Shown here piece after piece: positions 47,301 through 57,206 of a DNA stretch of 64,000 nt. The DNA comes from Rhynchopus euleeides. Its lineage: Eukaryota > Euglenozoa > Diplonemea > Diplonemida > Diplonemidae. Both the position numbers and the translations under genes were made by a program. A model generated the notes under the pieces. The model saw only the letters and a program-made list of their open reading frames with translations, made no database searches and was not told the DNA's origin. The stretch spans positions 434,001 through 498,000 of the forward strand of contig OY723287.1 of assembly GCA_963210315.1 (NCBI GenBank). The letters run 5' to 3'. Every line of letters begins with the position of its first letter. Position 1 is the stretch's first letter.

Positions 47301-49079
47301 GGGCTTTGCGTTGGGGCTGACCAGGCGGAAGCCGTGTGTCAGATGGAAGAGTGCGATGGTTGCGGCGTAGTTATGCCCGTCGACAGAGGACTCCAGCTTC
47401 TGGAGGAACTGCTCCGTGTCGAAGAGGTCGGGGGAGAAAGGCGTGTCTGCTGCCTGCTGCTGCTGCGGCCCGCCGGCACCCTCGCTCCCGACAAATTCAA
47501 ACGACTGCTTCGCCCCGGATTTTGTCCCGAACACCACAGAGTAGATGTTCTCATTCCGCGCATCCCCGCCCATCTCGAGCTCCTGGAGGGACGCCCCCCC
47601 GATCTTCCGGTAGGCAGGCGCGGAGCATTTCAGAGCGTGGCAGAACTTCTGGAGGAGAGATTTCGGGGCGCATTTTCCGAGGTGCTGCTCGGGGGCACCG
47701 CGGAGGCCGAGCTTCTCGCAGAGGTCCCTCAGGGAGGCTGCGGGGGGCTCGGGGAGGCGCTTCAGCGCGAAGGGGTCGATGTGGCCTGCCTCGCGGGACT
47801 CTTCCTTCATCCGCTCGTCGTCGTTGAAAAGGGCGTCCATCTCAGAGGCAAACTCGTCGTCATCGCTTTCGGTGTCCCCCCCCGCGATAACCCTGTCCGC
47901 CCTGCGGACCTCGGCCTCCCGGTCCCACTTCTCGGGGGCCTTCCCCGTCACAGCTTCGAACGCCTGCTTGACGAGCTTCACCTTCTTCCCGACATACTGC
48001 TGCAGCGGGATATCCTTCGCAGCGCGCGCCCCAGCAACCTCCTTCTTCAACCCATCATACACACCCAGCAGCAGAACACCCTTCGCCACACGCAGCACGC
48101 AGGGATGATTCTCCCCCCCTCCACCACCACCACCGCCACCGCCACCCCCCGCGAGGTAATCCCGCAGGATCTCCGCATCAGGCGGCAGGGTGTAGAAGTC
48201 ATCCATGCCCGAGATGGATTCGGGGTCGATGTGGGAGGAAGCGGTGGGGGCATCCCTGGAGCTCCGCGCATTCCCCTTCCCCTTGCCCTGCTTGCCCTTC
48301 TGGGGGGGCTGCTGCTGCTGCTGGCCCCTCTTCTTGTCCCTCTCAGACACCTCCGCGAGATAAGCACAGTAGGGCTCGGAGCTGCTGCTGCTGAAGCTGC
48401 CGACGTCAAACCCCTCCTCCGGGCCGCCACCACCCCCACCACCACCCCCTCCGCCGCGCAGGACGTAGTCCACCGCGAGGCGCGCCTCCTCCTCTTGCCG
48501 CTCCCTCCGCACCTCGGCGATGTCGCGCATCTCCGGGGCAGGCGCGGCAGGCTCTGCAGGGTGGCCTTGGGGCTGCTCTCTCTCACCCTCCTCACGCCCC
48601 CCGTCGCCCGGGCGGCGGTTTTTCTCGACCTTGATGGAGTGGGTTGCGTCGGTCACAGCGTGGGCTGACTGGAAGACCGCAGGGAGGGTCGGCTCCGTCA
48701 GGCAAAGGTAGTCCAGCAGCGCGGTGTCGATGGTTGACTCCGTCGGGAACCCCGCCTGCGTGCCGCCGGCGAGGTCGGCAAAGGCGTTGCCCGCCAGGGC
48801 GGCAGCCTTGACCTGGGCGGAGGTGAAGCCGTCGAGGAGGAGCTGGCTGATGACTCGCTGCACCGCCAGCACACGGCGCTTCGGCACGGCAGGCGGGGGC
48901 CCGCCCGCCCCCGGCTGTGCTGCGGCAGCAGCGGGCTGTGTGGGGGCGGCGGCGGCGGCGGCGGCTGCGGCGGTGCGAAGGCTGGCCTCGCTGGCCTCTG
49001 TGACCTTTGGCGCTGCCTGCTTGCCGATCCCGTACATCGAAGGGTCGGCCTTCTTCTTCTTCTTCCCCTTCGGAGGCAT
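44373..49079 (-). CDS. DEAH-box RNA helicase, DHX29-like
   Basis: Start at ATG 49079 (MPPKGKKKKK); earlier in-frame codons are not ATG. 1568 residues. Near 105-125 ALLDYLCLTEPTLPAVFQ resembles the UBA-like segment of DHX29. The helicase core has motif I GETGCGKTTQ (about 748), Ia TQPRRIAA, II DEVHERS (about 855; DEVH instead of DEAH), III MSATVD (about 893), V STNIAETSVTV and VI QRRGRAGR (about 1140), followed by HA2 and OB-fold regions. DHX29 binds the 40S subunit and helps 48S scanning on structured leaders; here that role is inferred from the N-terminal segment, and DHX57/DHX36-type helicases are the alternative. Long poly-Gly and poly-Ala tracts interrupt the N-terminal half. Intronless. 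Confidence 0.88.
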   Translation of the reverse strand: MPPKGKKKKKADPSMYGIGKQAAPKVTEASEASLRTAAAAAAAAAPTQPAAAAAQPGAGGPPPAVPKRRVLAVQRVISQLLLDGFTSAQVKAAALAGNAFADLAGGTQAGFPTESTIDTALLDYLCLTEPTLPAVFQSAHAVTDATHSIKVEKNRRPGDGGREEGEREQPQGHPAEPAAPAPEMRDIAEVRRERQEEEARLAVDYVLRGGGGGGGGGGGPEEGFDVGSFSSSSSEPYCAYLAEVSERDKKRGQQQQQPPQKGKQGKGKGNARSSRDAPTASSHIDPESISGMDDFYTLPPDAEILRDYLAGGGGGGGGGGGGENHPCVLRVAKGVLLLGVYDGLKKEVAGARAAKDIPLQQYVGKKVKLVKQAFEAVTGKAPEKWDREAEVRRADRVIAGGDTESDDDEFASEMDALFNDDERMKEESREAGHIDPFALKRLPEPPAASLRDLCEKLGLRGAPEQHLGKCAPKSLLQKFCHALKCSAPAYRKIGGASLQELEMGGDARNENIYSVVFGTKSGAKQSFEFVGSEGAGGPQQQQAADTPFSPDLFDTEQFLQKLESSVDGHNYAATIALFHLTHGFRLVSPNAKPRPVNDLFSGANAGLKDVAYHCFSLFDAGLWKDLWLQLLRIAAVSTEGGGDLANEIATHIATLCGGAADTPLPSLLAGAAAAENAEKPQRKPKTPPLADSPPSEQERSASAELLREYKSVTSNPEANPLHEGRKGLPAVALIEPLKEALRESDFCVIAGETGCGKTTQVPQYILDSLIEDGEGGRANIICTQPRRIAAVSIAERVSKERGESSPPGSGGSIVGYHVRFLPSVTQKTRLLYCTVGILLRRLSGDDPLLSNVSHVVVDEVHERSLLGDFTIALLRRISATRRAQGFRPLKVLLMSATVDPKKFSDYCGGCPILSVSGRTFPVEDVLLEEVYEQTGYELDLDGEACLTSREGRGGGLRLGGRDGEEEDPEEAMQGDWEVNPPNPKYQREMYEHLSIASRRNLAHVNEDKIDVELVSAVVGYIEGKVISGDFAAGAILIFAPGLADIQKITAVLDGAPSAGRGLARRTVPLHSSVPPEQQQHAFTPQRDGEQKIIVSTNIAETSVTVEDVVYVIDCGKAKFSSSDPVTGITALKEGWISRASAKQRRGRAGRVRKGVCFKLYTGDRMSRMDAFETPEILRLPLTDIALQALVIESDAAGRPKALTEPDSSADTPPPVGTLPKTLLDEVIESPPENAVQAAFSELQSVRAITPAGALTDLGRHLASLPVDVRVGKLLLISALLGVLSPCLSIAAVLSNRSPFYRDAPVGVKLAFCPEGESDHLIYAKLWDRWEALRGGRRSRMEFCRKNSLDFKTMESIEETRTQLATCVADSGVLPDISRGGARGIAALVSAVNSPAAEWNRFGGVDNAVKAALCYALQPNVAALSEEEGKWGKPRWSLDFNGTQLLAHGGSILKGNESAASSRFVTFHGLLKTGAAFALDCTVLPPAVLLLFAAELEVRHRDRGAVVDGWLWLAVPAQLAVIAKGLRKSIDSSLHALLSAKRRGAPPVQGAGAAHEALLDPVVQFLKDN

Positions 49080-49325
49080 CGTGCGGCCCACCCGGTGGTG
49101 TGCAGGCAGGGGTCGGGGGGGAGGTGGGGGTGAGGCGAGGGTGCAACCCCTGCAGCCTGCTGGTGGTGGTGGTGGTGGTGGTGCACGGTGGACTTCTAGG
49201 CACGAACACTACTGATCGTGCAGGTATTTCGTTCACATTATGCAGAGGTTTTCCGTTGTATTGTTGTGTAAAGCCCACATTATCCGCCACCCATACACCC
49301 CCACCTCTTCCAGACCCAAGAAACA
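49080..49325. other. Short spacer upstream of helicase
   Basis: Contains a TGG/CAC microsatellite at 49161-49181, which on the minus strand makes a pyrimidine-rich run followed by CAG at 49152-49150, 71 nt before the helicase ATG. A lone CACGGTGGACTTCTAGG at 49184 resembles the terminus of the 10826 element. Confidence 0.35.
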
Positions 49326-49912
49326 ATGCCAGCCAAGCGTACAGCGAGGAGCCGCTTTGGCTGTAAGCCGCCAATAATGGCCGCATCAGCAAGGCGTTCA
49401 GCGCCACCTTCAGGGAGCGGTTCGGCGGCCCCCATACGCGGGTTGCTGTCGCGTCCCTGAAGGGCAAGCTGACAGCCATCTCCAGCATGCGGACAAGTGG
49501 CGCAAGGACACGAAGTTCTACACGCCACCCTCCGTGCCCGTCCCGACAAGACCAGCAGTGCGTACAAGCGCTTGCTCAAGGCCGGGGGGGCGGAGCTCGT
49601 CGCGCAGAGCATGGCCACCTTCTACAAGACGGTCAGCAGCACGACAACGGCCACCCATGGTGATGTGAGGAGGGCGTGGGGGTGCACCATTGCTGTGCGC
49701 AAGGTCGTGACAGGGAAGGCCGCGGAGGATGCAAAGGAGAGCAGAGGGCGAGGCAGGGGCGGGGGGCGGGCTGGGGGGTGGGGGGACAAGGCTTCAGCGC
49801 AGTTGCGGCAGGCTGTGCGTGTGTCTGGCAGCAGCCTGGTCAGCAGGGAGGGGAGGCTGGCGCAAAAAATGGCCGAGACGGGCACAACGTGGGAGTCGGG
49901 GACCCTCGGCTA
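49326..49912 (+). pseudogene. Frame-broken coding remnant, unknown family
   Basis: A CTCTTCCAG acceptor-like string precedes ATG 49326 (MPAKRTARS). A coding-looking segment (SKAFSATFRERFGGPHTRV, then SLKGKLTAISSM) is then continued in a different frame by HEVLHATLRARPDKTSSAYKR and YKTVSSTTTATHGD up to the stop at 49912. At least one frame change is needed to join them, and I could not find a consistent intron. It is either a decayed gene or transposon fragment, or a gene with unrecognised introns. Confidence 0.3.
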
Positions 49913-50402
49913 GTCGGGGTGGAGCTCTCGAGAAGCACGACTCCCGGGTGGGCTCTATGGGGTTGTTCGACTATTGTCATGCGCATCCTTTGTATAGCAG
50001 CAGCGTGGATCACACCCTGATCTTGGTGAAATCCCCGCGCAGCATGCACAACACATCTGCCCGGCTCAAAGAAAAGGCAGGCATTCGCACAGTTCAGACA
50101 AATAATGTTTTGCAGCAGTGTCGAAAACCACTGAGACTCACCTGCCCTTCGGTGCGATCTCACTGAGCCGCACTAAGGCAACCCCATATTTTTTTTGTTT
50201 AGTGTAGGAACCACGCAAGATTATGTAAACCCTCTTCTTCTCTGATACCGCCACCACTGACTGGGCTTCACAGCAATACTTTCGTGAGCTCTGGTGTGAA
50301 ACGCGGGGATCACACACTCACACACGTTAGCCCTTTGTTTAGTGGAGGTTCCACCGAGCAAACCCCGATGCCCCCCCCTCCACTGTAACTCGGATCTCCC
50401 GC

Positions 50403-50630
50403 ATGCAGGTGGATTTTCCCTTCCCCCCAAAGCACGGCGTTGTGTCAGCAGTGGGGGCGCCAGAGGAGCTCGCTTTGATGCGATCGCGACTGGACGCAGC
50501 CGAGTTTCGCACACAATTCAACACCACCGCTGCCCCCGTCGCTGAGCACCTGGCAGTGCCGCTGGAGGCTTTTTTTCCGCACTCGTTTTACAAGCCGCAG
50601 TGCGGTGCCCGCTTCCGCATCCCAAAGTAA
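50403..50630 (+). CDS. Possible small ORF or terminal exon
   Basis: 75 codons starting MQVDFPFPPKHGVVSAVG, with mixed, non-repetitive composition (EELALMRSRLDAAEFRTQF, EAFFPHSFYKPQCGARF). CTCCCGCATGCAG just before it could be a splice acceptor. It lies between copies of a TTTAGTGTAGGA motif. No family was recognised. Confidence 0.25.
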   Translation: MQVDFPFPPKHGVVSAVGAPEELALMRSRLDAAEFRTQFNTTAAPVAEHLAVPLEAFFPHSFYKPQCGARFRIPK

Positions 50631-51290
50631 CGTGGATGGAGGGGCAGCGCAGACGGCATATTGCACAGACGACACACTCGCGGTAATCTTTTTAGTTTAG
50701 TGTAGGACGCACCGAGCGAGCTCTGGTACTGCCTCCACCGTCCTACACACTCACGCGGGAAACCTTTTTCCGAATTAATGGACGCTGTTTTCCCGACGCG
50801 TAACCCTCGACACATGTCTCGGCATCCAGCATGCGCAACAGACGCCAGAAGGCGCTTTTTGCGCACGGTTGGCAGATGCACACAGAATGTGGCATATGAG
50901 CTAACCCGGCCCACCGCACGCACACCCCCCACACCCCCTCCCCACCCGTGAACGCATGTTCCAATTCTTTATATCGTGGCAGGTTACCTTTTTGAATCCC
51001 CCACCTGCCGCCCCTCGCTGCCACCAATGAGGGATGATGCTTCCACCACCGAGCCCCACAGGCCGCCTGATGCCTCCATCCTAAACGCGTCCTCTGCTTT
51101 CCTCTCAACCGCGCCGGCAAAAGCGGCAGCGGTTTGACGGGGAGCAGCAACAGCAGGAACAACAGGAGGGGCGGTGAGACTTAGCCTCGTCGGGGGACAA
51201 GGGTGGACACAACAGCTGTGGCTGTTGTGTGCAGCACTCCTCGGTGCAGGGGGGGGGTGGGGGGGTGGGGAGGGGGGGCGGTGGCGCACA

Positions 51291-51882
51291 CACGGTGGGA
51301 TCTTGTAAATTTTACATGTATAACTACAAGTATATACATGTATTATACATGTATAATACTTGCATGTCAACTATTATACATGTATAATACATGTATATGC
51401 CTGAAATATACATGTAAAATACATGTATATCAAGTAAAAATACAAGTATAATACTTGCATGTCAACTATTATACTTGTATTTTTACTTGATATACATGTA
51501 TTTTACATGTATATTTCAGGCATTTACATGTATTTTACATGTATAATACTTGTCATGCAAGTATTATACATGTAAAATACTTGCATGACAAGTAAAATAC
51601 ATGTATAATACTTGCATGACAAGTATTATACATGTAAAATACATGTAAATGCCTGAAATATACATGTAAAATACATGTATATCAAGTAAAAATACATGTA
51701 TAATAGTTGACATGCAAGTATTATACATGTATTTTTACTTGCTATACATGTATTTTACATGTATATTTCAGGCATATACATGTATTATACATGCATAATA
51801 GTTGACATGCAAGTATTATACATGTATAATACATGTATTATACTTGTAGTTATACATGTAAAATTTACAAGATCCCACCGTG
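51291..51882. mobile_element. 592-bp fold-back element made of TACATGTA-type palindromes
   Basis: Long perfect terminal inverted repeats beginning CACGGTGGGATCTTGTAAAT. The interior is built almost wholly from TACATGTA, TACTTGTA and TATACATGTAAAATA units and is extremely AT-rich in a GC-rich window. Flanks end and begin with CA, consistent with a 2-bp duplication. Its first eight bases equal those of the 2.38-kb element at 10826. No coding capacity. Confidence 0.85.
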
Positions 51883-52318
51883 CACGCAGCGCGGCAACTC
51901 AATGTGACATGTTATGTTGATCATAAGTCGCACCGAGTAAGGTCCTGGTGCCACCACACACAGCGCATACACATGTGGGTCGTCTTTTTCGCAGCAGCAA
52001 CACACACATCCGAGCAGCTCTGCGACCCTGCTCTGTTGCTGTGGCACCCACTGCAGAACACGCATGTGTATATCATTGTAGTGGTGTCGAACACCTTGCA
52101 GTGGAAAGGGGGGTGTGATGCGCATCCTGCCGCACCTTGCAACCTGTGCCTCTGCAGTGCGCAGCACGGTCTTAAAAGAAAAGAAAGTTCTGGACGACAT
52201 TGGTTGGTGTGTGGGCCATGCGGACCCCCCCACCCAACACAGCAGCGTCGAGGCTGTTGAGAGAGTCCTGAGACGGAGAGACGAATACAAAATACCAAAC
52301 AACGAGGGGGGGGGGGGG

Positions 52319-53471
52319 TAGGGGGGGTCAAATGCCACCCTTTTACGTGGACAAACACGATTTTTCAAAAAACCGGCGCAGAGGCCCCAAAGCCCCCGTA
52401 AACCCTCCAAACCCCCCCAGATCGGTCCGGAAACCCATCGAACCCCACTTTTCCACCATTCCGGGCACCTCAGGTGCCCGAATTGGGGTACCTAAATTTT
52501 GTGCCACCGTTTGGTACCGGACAGTGCCACTGTGTGGGAGGTTGGAAAAGAAAATGCCCCAACACACCACATCTGAGGGTTGCAATGCATGTTGCTTGCC
52601 AACCACGTCATCCGGTGGGTGTCAGGCGCTATGTAGGTGGCATTAGCCAGGTCTTCGATGAGTTCTGGCTTGTATATGTACCTCCCTGCCACCATGCACC
52701 GGGAGGCTGCCTGTAGGTACGGAACAAGTCCAGATGGTCGTGTGATTCCTGTGCAGCAGTGCTCCACAACCGGGATGTGTTGACAACGACTGTTGCAACA
52801 CGAGCTGTACATTCCGGGAACACACGAAGTGCGCTGTCGTGGTACCCATTGTGCCAGAATTGGTAGTTGCTGCGGTCTACTTTGCCTGGCCCAAGAGCAC
52901 TGGTACTGAACGGTGCAATATGCGTGGCGAGGTGAATGCAACGGAAGGGCGCAAAGTCAATACAGCTCTCGGATGGCGGGTGGTGGTGCCACTAGTGTGT
53001 GACGTTCACTCGAGGATACAACGCATCACAATGAATCAGCAACCGTGGACCGAGTACAATACGCTCTCTGTGGCTGGTGTGGGGGACAAAGGCAGTGCCT
53101 GTGCCGCAGGCAGGGAGGTACATATACAAGCCAGAACACATCGAAGACCTGGCTCATGCCACCTACATAGCGCCTGACACCCACCGGATGACGTGGTTGG
53201 CAAGCAACATGCATTGCAACCCTCAGATGTGGTGTGTTGGGGCATTTTCTTTTCCAACCTCCCACACAGTGGCACTGTCCGGTACCAAACGGTGGCACAA
53301 AATTTAGGTACCCCAATTCGGGCACCTGAGGTGCCCGGAATGGTGGAAAAGTGGGGTTCGATGGGTTTCCGGACCGATCTGGGGGGGTTTGGAGGGTTTA
53401 CGGGGGCTTTGGGGCCTCTGCGCCGGTTTTTTGAAAAATCGTGTTTGTCACCCCCATTTGACCCCCCCTAG
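52319..53471. mobile_element. 1.15-kb fold-back element with about 370-bp arms
   Basis: 52319-52690 and 53109-53471 are near-identical inverted copies around a unique 418-bp centre. The outer ends read TAGGGGGGGTCAAATG and are embedded in G-runs on both sides, which hides any target duplication. The arms contain matching 85-codon frames on opposite strands, an automatic consequence of the inverted repeat. Confidence 0.85.
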
Positions 53472-53654
53472 GGGGGGGGGGGGTGTTGGAGACGGGTGAG
53501 TGACTGGGCAGGGATCAAAGACCCAAAGGGGGATTTTTCCGCGAATCGCCCACCTCACGTCTGCCAGCAATAGGCAGCGTGAGGGGTGGGCTATCCATTG
53601 TTTTTCCAAAATTGTGTGTAGGGCAGGCCTGAGAAGGTGAGGAAAAAAAAGATA

Positions 53655-53790
53655 AGGCTGTTGTCTGTGCGCCAAATCCGGGCAAAACAAAAAGCAACTC
53701 CGCAGCCTGATGAGGAGGTTGAATTTGTTGCCCAAGCGCTGCCTACTATCTTTTTGACACTGACAGGTTCCCCGTTGTGGTAAAAAAAAT
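53655..53790. repeat. Short interspersed repeat, fullest copy
   Basis: Starts GATAAGGC, then GTGCGCCAAATCCGGGCA, and runs through TTGCCCAAGCGCTGCCTAC to an A-run. Close copies lie at 63766-63893, a diverged copy at 62399-62520, a truncated one at 59742-59777, and fragments at 21428 and 27375. The shared left edge with variable right edge suggests truncated copies of a minus-strand retroposon. Confidence 0.7.
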
Positions 53791-53799
53791 CAGGGTTTG

Positions 53800-56157
53800 T
53801 ATACATACATTCGGCGGTATACCCGGTATGTACCGGGTATTTTCGGTATTTTCGGTATTTTGGGTATACCCGGTAGATACCGGGTATACCGAAAAAAAAA
53901 TCGTTATCCCCGGTATGTACCGGGTATCGACCCGGTATACCCGGTATTACTGGTATCCTACCCGGTATACCGGATGCATACCCGTGACATACTGGTGATC
54001 CTATGTGTACACGGTGGACTTCCGCTGGTGAGGGGGTGTCTGAAAGCGAGTGTTTGGGCTGACCTGATCTTCAGGTATCCAACACCTTCTTTCAGACACC
54101 CAAAACAGGTGTTTCTCGGCAAAAATGGGTGGAAAACCATGCCCCAGACGAGGTCCTTGGGGGCTCACTGGGCCGAAGCTTCATCCGAGCTTCGCACTGG
54201 GTCAGCTCAGGCCTGTGGCATTCATCCCCTCAGATTCAGAACAGGAGTCCAGAACTGCGCCCTCTCCTTCCGCACCAGTTGTATCCGCTGAGTATGGGTC
54301 CTGTGTGACGATGGCTCATAGAACATACGGCTACACGGTGGACAGGACGCGTGGGATGTCCATGTGGGATATCCCACATAGGAGGTGTGGATGAGCATTA
54401 CAAAGCAATTGACATAGGAGGTGTACGTGTTCCCCTGGGAGAACGTACGCCGAGAACCGATGGGAGAATGTCGGTCCTCCCAGGGGGACATGCCACCTCC
54501 TTTATGGGACATCTAGGATAACCTACGTTCTCCTATCGGTTCTCCCAGGGGAGAACCGACAGGAGAACGTAGACTATCCTAGATGTAGGTGAGAGCACGT
54601 ACGCCTCCCCTGTGGGAGATGGTCGCCGGTGGGATGTCCCATCCGGTTCGCCCACGGATATCCCATACGTCCTGTACACCGTATACCACCACCAAAGCTC
54701 ATGTGAGAGAAACTGCAACAGACGTCAACCTGAATATATACAAGGGCAGGGTTCCACGCTGCCTTCCTCCGGCATGCATGGCACGCACCGGACGGGGATA
54801 CATTCAGTGGAGCTACTTTGTGAGTGTGAACCACGATCATCGGTGGAGAAACCAGTCAGGAGGGTCGGCGCCGGCGTAGGCGTAGACGGTAGGTGCGAGG
54901 AATCAGCCACTCGACAACTTTTCCAAATGGTTGTCCTTGACCAAAGGACAATACCCGCCCGTCATGATCCCGGACCACAGAGAGACGCGTATTGCCCGTG
55001 CGTCTGTATACATTTGTGATGACGGGGGACGGAACCTGTCTAGACCTAGCTCCAGAACCAACGGCAACTCGGTGCCGTGGTGAAAAGCGTGTTCCCTTCT
55101 TCCTGACCTGCCATGATGCGTTGACGCTACCCACCCGCATGTGAACACGCGACAGCTAGGACACACAGAAAGAAGCAATGGCTATCGCATTACTAAACAG
55201 GCACACGGCACAGGGGGTACGAGGCCCCCGGAGGACACGGTCGTGAATATCTGTTCCAGTCTGGATTCCCAGAGGGTTTGCGATGCTTGTAAGTAGGAAG
55301 GCTTCGCTGTCTCGCAGCCCGACCAGCAGGAGATCACGGGTCTTTGAGGATTCATATTCAGGGCTTCACATGCCTCTGGCTTACAATCGTGAACAGCTGC
55401 AGCCACCACATAGCACAGAAAATGCCCACCCAAGGAAGTCGAGGAGTTTGAGTTGTTGAACCAGAGGCCGATAAGCAGAGTGAATACTATGCAAACCAGT
55501 CATCTGGTGTCCCCCTTGAACCACATTAAACTCTTCTTCCTCTCGTGCCTGCTTTGGCGGCTGGTAGGATGAATATGAAGACGACGACGATGCCCGCGGC
55601 TCTGTATGAACATCTCTATGAAGAGTGGAGGAGAAGGACCTCGTGTGCCTTCTTCGTGGCTTTGGACGGCATTGCTGCGCATGAGAAGGCTGAGTTTTCT
55701 CTCTGTCGGTGGGAAGTGATCCTCTCCGTATTGTGCTGGATTCTTCGCTCATAACAGGCAAGCGTTGTTATCCCAAAAAATGGGTGTTTCGACCACCTGC
55801 GCGTGCTCTAGGTGAAGTTCTGCACAGAGAGTACATATTTTTGTCGGATTCCAACCTAATCTGGGTCGGTTGTGTGGTATATTTGCCCCAGGATTCGGGT
55901 TTTCAGGCCAAATACCCGTTAGATACCGGGAAAATACCAGTGTTTTTGGCCAAAATTCAAAAAAAATTGCCCTGGAGGCTGACTGACAGCTCATTTTTGC
56001 GAGAAACTCGCACAGGAATTTTTTTCCAGAACATTCTGTCCAGCCAGAGGGCCAGAAAGTCACCAGAACGCGGTCCAAACGGGTCACCCCAGAAATACCG
56101 AAAATACCCGGTACATACCCGGTAGATACCGGGTATAACGCCGAATGTATGTGTATA
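53800..56157. mobile_element. 2.36-kb TIR element with GGTATACCGGGTA palindrome arrays
   Basis: The left end (TATACATACATTCGGCGGTA) and, inverted, the right end (GCCGAATGTATGTGTATA at 56140-56157) match. Arrays of ACCCGGTATGTACCGGGTAT units lie just inside both. A TA duplication is possible (GTA-TAC left, GTA-TAT right), but the flanks do not prove it. The interior contains a nested element (54332-54683) and no recognised gene; a 124-aa minus-strand frame at 55381-55752 is Ser/Arg-rich and doubtful. Confidence 0.65.
54332..54683. mobile_element. Nested 352-bp element with CACGGTGG-type ends
   Basis: The left TACACGGTGGACAGGACG and the inverted right TATACGGTGTACAGGACG agree at about 25 of 30 positions. 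The interior is made of palindromes (GTGGGATATCCCAC, CTCCCAGGGGGA, GGTTCTCCCAGGGGAGAACC). It appears to be an old, degraded relative of the CACGGTGG elements. Confidence 0.55.
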
Positions 56158-57206
56158 TCGTTTGTATGTGTGCTGGGTTGGAAATGCGGCACGACTGCGC
56201 AATCTCCCCCCCCCCCCCTCTCGGATGTCGCCCTCGCAAAAGCCCTGCCAACGGTAGAAGAGAGAAGTGAAGTTAGATACAAAAAACAAGAAGAGGTGAG
56301 GGGGGGGTGGGGTGGGGAGACAGGTGGAGCTCAACACGGACCAGCACGACCTGCCTGCATGGCCCAGCTTGCTGCCTGCCTGTTGTTTGCAGAGGGGGTT
56401 TCGACGGCAGACAAGCTTGGCTGCGTATATTCCTTTGTAGATAGAGGGGGGTGGGGGTCACACTATTTCCTGGCACAGCCCCAGCCCCCTGCATGTAGGG
56501 GGCTGGGCTGGGGGCTGGAAGACCTTCGCTGGATCCGGGGCAAGCTGCCTCTCGAACTTCATTTTTTTTTCTGCCTTGGTTCGCCCAAGGCGGGGAAAGA
56601 AGAGAACATAGTTGTCAAAGGGTGAGAACACAGCACAACGCACCCACTGCACGGGGTGCCGCTTCTCAAGAGGCTTGCACACCCCACCCACAGCCACACC
56701 CCGCCCATCCCTTTGCCGCAATTCGTTCCGCCCCTGTGTGCTGAGTGTCCGCACACACAGAAAACGGCAACGTATTCCTGCGGTGTCACTGCCACATGGA
56801 GGCGCATTCGCTCCCTGTGTCAACAAGCGTAGCAACCGCGATTCCTTCTTCCTGGTTGATGCGTTGACGCTTCAAAGGAGAATATCGGCAGATTCTTTCA
56901 TGATATTTCATGACTCCGGCACGCCAGGACCTTGGTAGGGGGTGGGGGGGGTGGGGGGCAGGCCTACCGTTATAACATACAACCTTGACAAATCGAACGT
57001 TGCCCCCAAAGGCGCCGAGGGTGGCAGGGTCGGGGCAACCCCCCAATAAGTCTTTCAAACCTAGAGGGGGGGGGCACCAGCACGCATGGGAGAAATTCAG
57101 GGGATGTTCGAGGCAACCCACTCCCCATCCTGGCCTCCAGCCATAGGAGCAGCATGCCAATCCTCTTCCCCCCGGCCCTCTCTGCAGCAATCCAGCTCAC
57201 CCAGCT
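56158..57206. other. Spacer downstream of CRAL-TRIO gene
   Basis: C- and G-runs (56209, 56300, 56939-56958) and a GGCTGGGGCTGG hairpin (56479-56516) occur. No credible coding frame was seen; it probably includes the 3' UTR of the CRAL-TRIO gene. Confidence 0.45.

Noticed and set aside
46629..48668. 679-codon plus-strand frame
   Set aside because: Antisense to the helicase gene, whose motifs are unambiguous.
52343..52606. Conserved 87-codon frame repeated at 53193-53471
   Set aside because: Identity results from the inverted arms of a fold-back element, not from selection on a protein.
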